Below are positions 1 through 5,569 of a stretch of DNA of 5,569 nucleotides, piece by piece; the stretch's first letter is position 1; each line of letters starts with the position of its first letter. Source of the DNA: Legionellales bacterium UBA4759 (GTDB lineage Bacteria; Pseudomonadota; Gammaproteobacteria; Legionellales; Legionellaceae). A model generated the notes under the pieces. It saw only the letters and a list, made by a program, of their open reading frames with translations. It ran no database searches and was not told the DNA's origin. The stretch is from NCBI GenBank assembly GCA_002403515.1, contig DHHZ01000058.1, forward strand, positions 1 through 5,569, given 5' to 3'. The position numbers and the translations under genes are program-made.

Positions 1-964
1 TAAAAATTAAAGCCATCATAATTGCAAGTATGCCCATTGCACCAATCGTTAAAGTAAAACCTTTGGGATTTTGGAACAATGGATTTTCAAAGTTCATTCC
101 AAATATTCCTGTAATAAAAGTAATAGGTATAAATATTGTTGCAAACTTGGTAATCATAGCAATTGAGCGGTTCATGAAATTATTTACATTTGACATATAA
201 ATATCATGAATATTAGATACCATGTGTTGATAAAAATCTAAAGATTGCAGGGTTCGATTCACTTGTTTATACATATTGATGAAATACAATTGGGTATCAT
301 CATGTAAAAAAGAGCTTTTAAATTTTGATAAAAGATCAACAGCATCGACCAATGGTAGTAAAATTTTTCTAAGCATCAAGAAATTTCTACGTAAAAAATA
401 CAAATCCTTTAAATTAATTTTTTTTGGGTTGCTAATAAGAAACTCTTCAATATCATCCAATTCATTAATATTTGAATCCATCTCATCAAAAACATGATTC
501 AATATTTCTTGTAAAAAATAAAACAAACAAGTATCTAAGCGTGGTGCATGCACAAAAGATGAAAAATGTTTGGTAACATCACTTAAATCAAACACATATG
601 TTTCAGGCGTTATCACCAATACCAGATTTTTTTCTATCAACAAATTCATTTTATTGGATTTAAACTGAATTTTTTCAATATCCGAATCCAGAAAACTGAG
701 AACACAAAAAATCGAGTCATCAATAATTTCAATTTTCGCACGTTGATTTTCATTAAAAATGTCATTGAATATCAGAGGGTGAACATGGAAATTTTTTAAT
801 ATGGTTTTTAATTCAGTGGTATTTTTTTGTCTTTTTAAAACGACCATCATGGGAGTTGATTGATTATGAAAATCAATCAACTCTTGCGTGCTGCTAATCT
901 TTTTTAAAAATTCTTGTGAATTATCCTGAAAAACTATTGCATCCAATAGGCTTTTTTTGGGCAT
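1..964 (-). CDS. corA: CorA-family magnesium/divalent cation transporter (C-terminus beyond left edge)
   Basis: My reverse-strand translation gives 321 uninterrupted codons from the ATG at 962-964 to the window edge. The protein fits the CorA family, inner-membrane homopentameric channels that take up Mg2+ (also Co2+ or Ni2+). Residues 1 to about 269 form the expected long cytoplasmic domain, with the family-typical HPL (62-64) followed by a charged segment, and a long helical region ending in the stalk helix. TM1 (about 270-288) carries T272 and P280 and ends in the diagnostic GMN selectivity motif at 289-291, followed by a short periplasmic loop. TM2 begins near 303 and continues to the edge, so only a short cytoplasmic tail should be missing. 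The start is supported by an AAGGTG Shine-Dalgarno sequence 8 nt upstream and by an in-frame TAA at 977-979 that prevents extension. The first 14 codons lie inside the end of the nagZ-like gene (44-nt overlap), suggesting translational coupling. Which metal it prefers cannot be read from the sequence. Confidence 0.93.
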   Translation of the reverse strand, partial: MPKKSLLDAIVFQDNSQEFLKKISSTQELIDFHNQSTPMMVVLKRQKNTTELKTILKNFHVHPLIFNDIFNENQRAKIEIIDDSIFCVLSFLDSDIEKIQFKSNKMNLLIEKNLVLVITPETYVFDLSDVTKHFSSFVHAPRLDTCLFYFLQEILNHVFDEMDSNINELDDIEEFLISNPKKINLKDLYFLRRNFLMLRKILLPLVDAVDLLSKFKSSFLHDDTQLYFINMYKQVNRTLQSLDFYQHMVSNIHDIYMSNVNNFMNRSIAMITKFATIFIPITFITGIFGMNFENPLFQNPKGFTLTIGAMGILAIMMALIF

Positions 965-2024
965 GTTCTTGGCACCTTAAGTTTTTATAATGTTGGATTC
1001 TTAAAAAAGCTCGGTCAATAAATTCTTCACTAATTTCTTGGATTTTGACTAAACTTTCAATATCATCGATGACATCTGAAGGATTATCCCACCCCAATTG
1101 ATTACAAAACATTAAAATATCTGCGCCAGCTTCAATACTTAGTTTTAAGGCTTCTTTTCTGGTAAAGTACTTTGAAATGGCATACATTTGTAAATCATCA
1201 CTGATGATGAGGCCCTGGTAATTCATTTGATTTCGCAAAAGATCAGTTAAAATAGGTTTAGACAATGTTGCTGGACGTCCAGATGAATCTAGATTTTTAT
1301 TGATTACATGCGCTGTCATGATGCATTCAACAAGCCCAGATTCTCGTATTAGGTTTTCATATGGAATTAATTCATCCGATTGAAAACTTGTGCTGACATC
1401 CACAAATCCTTCATGAGAATCCCCATTGGCACTTCCATGACCAGGAAAATGTTTTAAACAAGCAATAAGTCCACGTCTATTCAAAACTTGGATATATTCT
1501 TTTGCCAATTGACTAACCAGTTCTGGAGTGCTAGAAAAACATCGTCGCAAAGGACCAAAAATACCTAGCGTAGGTGATAAATTTAAATCCACAACTGGCG
1601 CAAAATTTAGATCAAACCCCAACTCTTTCAACAGTTTTGCAGAAGAATCCCATATCCTTTGACGCTCAAGTGGCGCCAAAGCAGCAATTTCTTCGGCACT
1701 TGGTAATAAAGGGTAATCTTTACATCGAGCCAATCTATCAACCCTTCCCCCCTCGACATCCACACTTATCATAATGGGTGGCTTTTGTGGGTGCAAAGAT
1801 GCATAAAAATTTTTAATAGACTGGTTTAATTGTTTAACCTGGGGTAAAGATTCAATATTTTTTGGATAGGTTTTTTGATGACAGTCATAATCAAATTCAA
1901 TTAACCAACCCAACCCATCAGAATTTTTAAGCCAATCTTTAAGCTCTAATTCATCAGACCAAATAGAACCATTAAAACCAAAACAAAGCATTTGAGCTAT
2001 TTTTTCTCTTAAGCTAAAAGACAT
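921..2024 (-). CDS. nagZ: NagZ-like beta-N-acetylhexosaminidase (glycoside hydrolase family 3)
   Basis: This 367-residue protein has the GH3 NagZ motifs in order. VDVEGGR is at 88-94 with a further Arg at 97, an RCF segment (R161) stands where the family has R-[SA]-F, KHFPGHG is at 191-197, the D202-S-H204 dyad acts as general acid/base, MTAHV is at 236-240, and SDD at 275-277 has D276 as the expected nucleophile. NagZ enzymes remove GlcNAc from GlcNAc-anhydroMurNAc peptides imported during peptidoglycan recycling; the products can affect AmpC-type beta-lactamase control in species that have it. There is no signal peptide, which fits a cytosolic recycling enzyme. It is about 25 residues longer than E. 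coli NagZ: the segment before VDVEGGR (about 40-75) is enlarged and there is a polar tail after about 350. The start is supported by AGGAAG 5 nt upstream. The gene starts 9 nt after the secreted-protein gene stops, and its last 44 nt overlap corA. A broader GH3 hexosaminidase role is possible, but the KHFPGHG...DSH signature favours NagZ. Confidence 0.92.
   Translation of the reverse strand: MSFSLREKIAQMLCFGFNGSIWSDELELKDWLKNSDGLGWLIEFDYDCHQKTYPKNIESLPQVKQLNQSIKNFYASLHPQKPPIMISVDVEGGRVDRLARCKDYPLLPSAEEIAALAPLERQRIWDSSAKLLKELGFDLNFAPVVDLNLSPTLGIFGPLRRCFSSTPELVSQLAKEYIQVLNRRGLIACLKHFPGHGSANGDSHEGFVDVSTSFQSDELIPYENLIRESGLVECIMTAHVINKNLDSSGRPATLSKPILTDLLRNQMNYQGLIISDDLQMYAISKYFTRKEALKLSIEAGADILMFCNQLGWDNPSDVIDDIESLVKIQEISEEFIDRAFLRIQHYKNLRCQEHAQKKPIGCNSFSG
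973..978 (-). promoter_or_regulatory. Ribosome binding site of corA, inside nagZ
   Basis: AAGGTG on the minus strand lies 8 nt before the corA ATG and wholly within the nagZ-like coding sequence. It overlaps an in-frame stop for the corA frame, so it both supports the ATG at 962-964 and marks the upstream limit of the gene. Confidence 0.6.
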
Positions 2025-2029
2025 TATAT

Positions 2030-2035
2030 CTTCCT
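2030..2035 (-). promoter_or_regulatory. Ribosome binding site of nagZ, overlapping the upstream stop
   Basis: AGGAAG on the minus strand lies 5 nt before the nagZ ATG. Its first bases are part of the TAG stop of the preceding gene, an arrangement that suits a ribosome re-initiating after termination. Confidence 0.55.
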
Positions 2036-2486
2036 AATTTTTAATAACATTTGTATTTTTTAAAGGCGGAATACTTTTCATATCACAATCACAATTATTT
2101 TGAGCATTGGTCGGCATGGGTATATTAACAAATTGAGATGGAAAACAAACATCAAACGCCCAGATATATCCTGAAGGTGGTGCAACGTAAGGCAATGGAT
2201 GTATGAATTGCCCATCAAAAATTTTATTTTCATCACCTTGCCAAATGGCAGGAGAATATTTAGCTTTAAAAGAAAAAGCTTGCGATGGGCTGCACTCAAA
2301 AGTCTTTCTGGTCCATAATTCTGAATTGGGAAGATCAATTTCCACGACTTTATCATTATTGTGATATACATCAAGATGTACTTGATAGTCTTGCCAACAC
2401 GGGGCTTTTACAAAAGTGATATTGCATTCTATAGCCATCACAGTAAAACTAAAAAAAATTCCTGAAAGAACAATCCATGTTCTCAT
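2034..2486 (-). CDS. Small secreted six-cysteine protein of unknown function
   Basis: I do not recognise the family. The protein is 150 residues from the chosen start. It opens with a classic Sec signal peptide: Arg at position 2, a hydrophobic core, and a likely signal peptidase I site after Val-Met-Ala at residue 18. There is no usable lipobox, because Glu precedes the first Cys. The mature part of about 132 residues has six cysteines (21, 30, 65, 114, 132, 134), an even number consistent with up to three disulfides in the periplasm or outside the cell, plus many aromatic and Pro residues and a Cys-Asp-Cys-Asp patch near the end. An ATG 18 nt further upstream (2502-2504) is in frame but overlaps dnaQ and has no good Shine-Dalgarno sequence. 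The ATG at 2484-2486 has a perfect AAGGAG 6 nt away and puts the signal peptide at the N-terminus. It sits between dnaQ and nagZ with gaps of 10 and 9 nt, so it is very probably co-transcribed. That context suggests an envelope role but does not prove one. Confidence 0.85.
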   Translation of the reverse strand: MRTWIVLSGIFFSFTVMAIECNITFVKAPCWQDYQVHLDVYHNNDKVVEIDLPNSELWTRKTFECSPSQAFSFKAKYSPAIWQGDENKIFDGQFIHPLPYVAPPSGYIWAFDVCFPSQFVNIPMPTNAQNNCDCDMKSIPPLKNTNVIKN

Positions 2487-2492
2487 CGAAAA

Positions 2493-2498
2493 CTCCTT
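2493..2498 (-). promoter_or_regulatory. Ribosome binding site that fixes the start of the secreted protein
   Basis: A perfect AAGGAG on the minus strand lies 6 nt upstream of the ATG at 2484-2486. Its first two bases are the last two of the dnaQ TAA stop. It lies downstream of the alternative ATG at 2502-2504, so it can serve only the shorter form. Confidence 0.75.
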
Positions 2499-3186
2499 AT
2501 TCATTCGGCCAAATCAATTGCCCTGCTTTTTTTTGAATTTGATTTAAAATATGACGATGTTCTTCAAGCTCTTCTTCGCTAGCAAAATAAACTGGAGAAT
2601 GGCTTACTAATTCTTGATGATTAGATTGATTTAATTTAACAGTATTTTCATTGAGTTCCAATTTTTTTTGGCCAGAAGTCATTGCCAAATAAACATCAGC
2701 CAATAACTGAGCATCTAATAATGCACCATGTAAAACCCTATCTGTTGCGTCAATTTGATAACGTTTACATAAGGCATCAAGGCTATTTCGTTGCCCGGGA
2801 TGCTTTTGTTTGGCCAAAACCAAAGTGTCTGTAACTTGACAAAAAGATTCTAGTTTGAGTGACTTATCGATGCGTTTAAATTCTGCATTGATAAAACCGA
2901 CATCAAATGGTGCGTTATGAATAATAAGTTCAGCGCCCTCGACAAACTCAACAAATTCTTTATTAATTTCAGCAAACTTAGGTTTGTCAGATAAGAATTC
3001 GTCACTTAAACCATGAACTTTAAAAGCACCTTCATCAACTTTTCGTTCAGGATTGATGTATCGATGAAAATGTTTACCTGTTAACCGTCTATCAATCAGT
3101 TCAATGCATCCTATCTCTATCAAGCGATGACCCTGGTCATGTCCAATGCCCGTGGTTTCTGTATCTAAAATAATTTGTCTTAACAT
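2497..3186 (-). CDS. dnaQ: DNA polymerase III epsilon subunit, 3'-5' proofreading exonuclease
   Basis: This is a 229-residue DEDDh exonuclease (E. coli DnaQ has 243). It removes misincorporated nucleotides as part of the replicative polymerase core with alpha and theta. The metal-binding residues are all visible: D8 and E10 in the DTET motif (Exo I), D95 in HNAPFD (Exo II), and H153 with D158 in LHGALLDAQ (Exo III). After the catalytic domain, QKKLEL at 173-178 occupies the place of the E. coli clamp-binding hexapeptide and fits the Q-x-x-L-x-L type. The C-terminal segment, with IQKKAG (217-222) followed by a Trp near the end, matches the alpha-binding tail of true epsilon subunits, which argues against a generic DnaQ-like nuclease. 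The ATG overlaps the rnhA stop by 7 nt (ATGTTAA) and has GGAG 8 nt upstream, inside rnhA, so coupling to rnhA translation is likely. In E. coli dnaQ and rnhA are neighbours but divergent; here they run in the same direction. Confidence 0.97.
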   Translation of the reverse strand: MLRQIILDTETTGIGHDQGHRLIEIGCIELIDRRLTGKHFHRYINPERKVDEGAFKVHGLSDEFLSDKPKFAEINKEFVEFVEGAELIIHNAPFDVGFINAEFKRIDKSLKLESFCQVTDTLVLAKQKHPGQRNSLDALCKRYQIDATDRVLHGALLDAQLLADVYLAMTSGQKKLELNENTVKLNQSNHQELVSHSPVYFASEEELEEHRHILNQIQKKAGQLIWPNE

Positions 3187-3629
3187 GATGACTGCTCCAA
3201 ACCAAGCTCCAGAGCTTGTTTTGCAAGTTGATCCACGCGTTCATTTAAAGCATGGCCTGAATGTCCACGTACCCAATGCCAATGAATTTCATGCTTTTTG
3301 GCAATCTCATCCAAAGCCATCCACAAATCTTGATTTTTAATGGGTTTTTTATCAGCGCCCAACCAACCATTTCTTCGCCAATTGTAAATCCAAGCAGACA
3401 TCCCTTGTTTGACATATTGTGAATCCGTATACAATTCAACCACACATTTTCTTTTTAAAACACGAAGGGCTTCAACAGCAGCTTTTAATTCCATACGATT
3501 GTTGGTCGTGTGTGGCTCATAGCCAGATACCACCTTTTCGGATTCTTTGTAACCCAAAATAGCCGCCCAACCACCAGGACCAGGATTGCCTCTGCATGCG
3601 CCATCTGTATAAACCACAACAATACTCAT
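3180..3629 (-). CDS. rnhA: Ribonuclease HI
   Basis: This 149-residue enzyme cleaves the RNA strand of RNA:DNA hybrids (R-loops, primers) in the cytoplasm, using two divalent metal ions. All the residues of the family are present: D9 in YTDGACRGNPGPGG, E47 in NRMEL, D69 in YTDSQYV, H123 in VRGHSGH and D133 in ERVDQLA, each one less than in E. coli RNase HI (D10, E48, D70, H124, D134). The basic-protrusion segment rich in Trp and Arg (about 80-95) is also present, typical of the bacterial HI type that binds hybrids tightly without an extra hybrid-binding domain. It is the first gene of the minus-strand operon. The ATG has only a weak Shine-Dalgarno sequence and an AT-rich leader of roughly 23 nt if the predicted promoter is right. 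Its stop overlaps the dnaQ start. Confidence 0.98.
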   Translation of the reverse strand: MSIVVVYTDGACRGNPGPGGWAAILGYKESEKVVSGYEPHTTNNRMELKAAVEALRVLKRKCVVELYTDSQYVKQGMSAWIYNWRRNGWLGADKKPIKNQDLWMALDEIAKKHEIHWHWVRGHSGHALNERVDQLAKQALELGLEQSSC

Positions 3630-3658
3630 AGAATTAATACTTTTAAATAATTTATTTG

Positions 3659-3667
3659 ATTATAACA
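3659..3667 (-). promoter_or_regulatory. Extended -10 promoter for the rnhA operon
   Basis: On the minus strand the sequence reads TGTTATAAT, an exact TATAAT preceded by the TGn extension. No good -35 hexamer lies 16-18 nt upstream, as is common for extended -10 promoters. Transcription would begin near 3652, giving a leader of about 23 nt before the rnhA ATG. A short AT-only inverted repeat at 3645-3657 covers the predicted start point; its composition makes chance likely. No promoter is evident at the tight downstream gene junctions, so this one probably serves all five genes. Confidence 0.6.
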
Positions 3668-3706
3668 AGTTGGCATAAAATATCTATTTACCATAACAAC
3701 AAAAAC

Positions 3707-3720
3707 ATCTTGTTCAAGAT
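3707..3720. repeat. Perfect inverted repeat, candidate operator over the transporter -35
   Basis: ATCTTG-TT-CAAGAT is a perfect 6-bp inverted repeat with a 2-nt centre. It overlaps the predicted -35 hexamer of the transporter promoter. An outer imperfect pair, ATAACAAC (3693-3700) and GTTGTGAT (3725-3732), matching in seven of eight positions, is centred within 1 nt of it. A dyad in this position would suit a dimeric repressor; none is encoded in the window. Confidence 0.4.
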
Positions 3721-3737
3721 AATAGTTGTGATAGGAT
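3710..3737 (+). promoter_or_regulatory. Probable promoter for the POT transporter gene
   Basis: TTGTTC (3710-3715) can act as a -35 element. After 16 nt comes TAGGAT (3732-3737), matching four of six -10 consensus bases and preceded by TGn at 3729-3731, an extended -10. Transcription would start near 3744, with a leader of about 30 nt before the GTG. The match is moderate, so this is a weak or regulated promoter at best. Confidence 0.4.
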
Positions 3738-3759
3738 AGTGCCGAACTCGAAAAATGAA

Positions 3760-3765
3760 AAAGGA
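3760..3765 (+). promoter_or_regulatory. Ribosome binding site that supports the GTG start of the POT transporter
   Basis: AAAGGA lies 8 nt before the GTG at 3774-3776. The first in-frame ATG is at codon 18 and would remove the conserved Glu at position 17, so this site and the family motif agree on the GTG. Confidence 0.65.
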
Positions 3766-3773
3766 CTATCACT

Positions 3774-5216
3774 GTGAACAATCACAAGCACCCTAGTACT
3801 TTACCAGTATTCTTTTTAACAGAAATGTGGGAACGATATGGTTTTTATGTGGTGCAAACATTGTTAGCAATCTACCTTGCTATGCATTTTTCCTGGCCCG
3901 ATAAGCAAGTTTATGCTTTAATCGGCTCATTTACTGCCCTAACCTATTTATCTCCATTTGTCGGTGGCTGGATTGCTGATAAATATATTGGCCAAAAAGC
4001 GTCTGTATTATTAGGTGCTGTAATTTTATTAATAAGTTATATCGTATTAAGTTTTAGTGTACATATACCTACACTTATTACCGCTTTATCCTCAATTGCG
4101 GTAGGAACTGGTCTATTAAAACCCAACATATCTTCTTTGCTTGGCAATCAATATCCAGACGATTGCACTTTGAGAGAAAATGGCTTTACCATTTTCTATT
4201 TAGGTATCACAACTGGTATTATTTTAGGTACTACACTTCCAAGTATTTTCAACCATCTTTTTGGTTGGAAAATCGCTTTTCTAAGTGCTGCCGTGGGATT
4301 GAGCTTTTCAATCTTGACCTTCAGTTACGGTATTTTAAAAAATAAAATTGATAATTATCCCTCGTCAAGAACCAAACACTTTATGAATTATATCAAATCA
4401 GCATTAATTCTTTGTGGGTTATGGTTTTTAAATAAAGAAATTATGCTTAATCCAAAATTTGCAGATATGGTTTTCCCTGCAATCAGTGTGATTGCTATTG
4501 GGTATTTGATGTATAGCATCTTTACCGAAGAAAAAGCTCAATCCAAAAAAACTTTGATAATCATGTTTTTATGTATCATCTCTGTGATGTTTTGGTCTTT
4601 TTATTTCCAGATGTTTATGTCATTAACATTGTTTATTATCCGCGCTGTGGAGTCTGTATTTTTAGGCATTGAATTTACTCCACCCTACTACGTGGCTATA
4701 GAAAGTATCGGCATGATTATAATTGGATATTGTTTAACTCGAAAATACAATAGGGTCTCCTTAAGTGTCGAAAAACAAGCCTCCAATATTATTAATAAGT
4801 TTATTTACGCCTTAGCCTTGATGCTACTTAATTATCTATGGATAGATTTTATCTGTCATTGGAGCAATCCAAGTCATAAAATCTCACCACTGATGATTAT
4901 TCCTGGTTATTTAATTATCTCTAAAGCAGAGCTTTTATTATCACCTATTGGTGTATCTGCAATGACTATTTTGTCATGTCGAAAGAAAGTCAGCACAATG
5001 ATGGGAATATTTTTTGTGTCCCTGGGTTTGGGTGGATTCTTTTCAGGTAAGTTGGCAGGTTTGACGGCTGTATCAGACCAATCCATGAGTGTAGAAGCTT
5101 TAAAAATGCACTACACCAATGGATTCACAAAACTCGCCACAATTCTTTTGATATGTGTAATATTGAGCCTATTACTTAAATATTTTTCAACAAAAATTCT
5201 AAATAATAGGCTATAA
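3774..5216 (+). CDS. POT/PTR2 family proton-coupled peptide transporter
   Basis: This 480-residue membrane protein fits the POT (proton-dependent oligopeptide transporter) branch of the MFS, which imports di- and tripeptides, or sometimes amino acids or nitrate, across the inner membrane using the proton gradient. Seen in order: ExxER in TM1 (E17, E20, R21), which couples protons to peptide; a TM2-TM3 segment GGWIADKYIGQKASVLLGA (64-82); LLKPNISSLLG (114-124) with the binding-site K116; FTIFYLG in TM5 (138-144); a TM7 segment FYFQMFMSLTLF (276-287); and AELLLSPIG with E386 plus STMMGIFFVSLGLGG (407-421) in TM10-11. About 14 hydrophobic segments are expected, counting the two extra central helices at about 205-250. 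Length is normal for bacterial POTs. One oddity is that the second family signature, usually GxNxG in TM5, reads G-I-T-T-G, so the conserved Asn is Thr146. The gene stands alone on its strand, divergent from rnhA, with a possible operator upstream. Substrate cannot be assigned from sequence. Confidence 0.93.
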   Translation: MNNHKHPSTLPVFFLTEMWERYGFYVVQTLLAIYLAMHFSWPDKQVYALIGSFTALTYLSPFVGGWIADKYIGQKASVLLGAVILLISYIVLSFSVHIPTLITALSSIAVGTGLLKPNISSLLGNQYPDDCTLRENGFTIFYLGITTGIILGTTLPSIFNHLFGWKIAFLSAAVGLSFSILTFSYGILKNKIDNYPSSRTKHFMNYIKSALILCGLWFLNKEIMLNPKFADMVFPAISVIAIGYLMYSIFTEEKAQSKKTLIIMFLCIISVMFWSFYFQMFMSLTLFIIRAVESVFLGIEFTPPYYVAIESIGMIIIGYCLTRKYNRVSLSVEKQASNIINKFIYALALMLLNYLWIDFICHWSNPSHKISPLMIIPGYLIISKAELLLSPIGVSAMTILSCRKKVSTMMGIFFVSLGLGGFFSGKLAGLTAVSDQSMSVEALKMHYTNGFTKLATILLICVILSLLLKYFSTKILNNRL

Positions 5217-5220
5217 AAGC

Positions 5221-5569
5221 TTATCTGAATTCTAGAGTTCTTGATAATTCGTTAGATTCTAGGACTTTCCTTGAACTAAAGAAACCATTCGCATGTAATC
5301 TAATTTGATTACCCAACTGCAGTCCGCTAATCAATATTAGAACCGGTGCGATAAGCATCGTATATATTGGATAAGCCGAAACAAGAACGCCTGTTAAAAA
5401 CAATACACCCAAAGTCCCCATAACCAAAGCTAATAGCGCTTTACAAGCTTCTCTAATAAAAAAATTATTAATGAATTTAACCCGAATATCATCTGATATA
5501 TCAGAAGCGGAAATGGTATTGATGCACCAAATAAATTCAACATCATTTCGTAAGCGGTTAATTAGCCAC
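5221..5569 (-). CDS. Unrecognised membrane protein, 3' part only (5' end beyond right edge)
   Basis: The minus-strand frame ending at the TAA at 5221-5223 is open to the right edge, giving at least 115 codons (5566-5568 is the first full codon). A start inside the window is not needed; the TTG at 5425-5427 falls within the first hydrophobic segment and is an unlikely start. Counting from the edge, residues 1 to about 40 are polar and mixed charge. Two hydrophobic stretches follow (about 42-64 and 66-85), separated only by a Ser-Ala-Tyr-Pro turn and so forming a probable helical hairpin, then a polar tail of about 30 residues rich in Arg, Ser and Glu. I recognise no family. The gene converges on the POT transporter with only 4 nt between the stops. 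It may be a larger membrane protein whose informative part lies outside the window. Confidence 0.6.
   Translation of the reverse strand, partial: WLINRLRNDVEFIWCINTISASDISDDIRVKFINNFFIREACKALLALVMGTLGVLFLTGVLVSAYPIYTMLIAPVLILISGLQLGNQIRLHANGFFSSRKVLESNELSRTLEFR

Noticed and set aside
276..497. Plus-strand open frame of 73 codons
   Set aside because: It lies opposite the CorA coding sequence, whose minus-strand translation matches the family throughout; this frame is its shadow and has low-complexity Ser/Lys composition.
1574..1774. Plus-strand open frame of 66 codons
   Set aside because: Antisense to the conserved catalytic half of the NagZ-like gene; no family resemblance of its own.
2078..2374. 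Minus-strand frame of 98 codons in another phase within the secreted-protein gene
   Set aside because: Fully contained in the signal-peptide-bearing gene, which has a perfect ribosome binding site and sensible composition; this frame shows neither.
2423..2486. Lipoprotein signal for the small secreted protein
   Set aside because: The residues before the first Cys are Ala-Ile-Glu, which do not form a lipobox; a signal peptidase I site after Val-Met-Ala fits better.
3146..3445. Small frames overlapping rnhA and the start of dnaQ on both strands
   Set aside because: They overlap well-recognised enzyme genes with all catalytic residues intact.
3755..3796. A 13-codon frame (ATG at 3755) just before and overlapping the transporter start, considered as a leader peptide
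   Set aside because: It has no Shine-Dalgarno sequence of its own, contains the transporter ribosome binding site in its first codons, and has no run of regulatory codons.
4163..4345. Plus-strand 60-codon frame inside the transporter gene
   Set aside because: Out-of-phase shadow of the POT coding sequence.
5201..5280. Intrinsic terminator between the convergent genes
   Set aside because: Only short or imperfect repeats such as ATAG-G-CTAT are present; there is no stable GC-rich stem followed by a T-run on either strand.
5221..5427. Treating the last minus-strand gene as a complete 68-codon gene starting at TTG 5427
   Set aside because: The frame stays open to the window edge and the TTG lies inside a hydrophobic segment, so a truncated view of a longer gene is more likely.

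Overview
The window is compact, AT-rich bacterial DNA. Its protein set (an RNase HI and DNA polymerase III epsilon subunit of the E. coli length and motif spacing, a NagZ-type hexosaminidase, a proton-coupled POT peptide transporter) points to a gammaproteobacterium with low G+C. A member of the Legionellales would fit, but that is inference from protein style and base composition. No marker gene in the window settles it.

Minus strand, positions 3629 down to the left edge: five genes lie head to tail with almost no spacing, in the order rnhA, dnaQ, a small secreted six-cysteine protein of unknown function, a NagZ-like beta-N-acetylhexosaminidase, and a CorA-family Mg2+ transporter that runs off the left edge. 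The junctions are a 7-nt overlap, a 10-nt gap, a 9-nt gap and a 44-nt overlap. Each downstream gene has its own Shine-Dalgarno sequence, usually lying on or before the previous stop codon. This looks like one transcription unit with translational coupling, read from an extended -10 promoter just upstream of rnhA. It joins DNA/RNA maintenance (RNase HI, proofreading exonuclease) to cell-wall recycling (NagZ) and divalent cation uptake (CorA).

Positions 3630-3773 are the only real intergenic space. It is a divergent control region holding the rnhA promoter on the minus strand and a probable promoter for the transporter on the plus strand. A perfect 6-2-6 inverted repeat covers the -35 region of the second promoter and is a candidate operator.

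Plus strand, 3774-5216: a complete POT/PTR2 (MFS) di/tripeptide or amino-acid transporter with a GTG start. It keeps the ExxER proton-coupling motif but has lost the usual Asn of the second family signature. Four nucleotides after its stop, a convergent minus-strand gene ends. That gene is open to the right edge (at least 115 codons), has two probable membrane segments and no family I can recognise.

I see no RNA genes, mobile elements, CRISPR arrays or convincing intrinsic terminators. No gene-free stretch exceeds 300 bases. Nothing here is clearly a new system. The least explained items are the secreted six-cysteine protein inside the operon and the partial membrane protein at the right edge.
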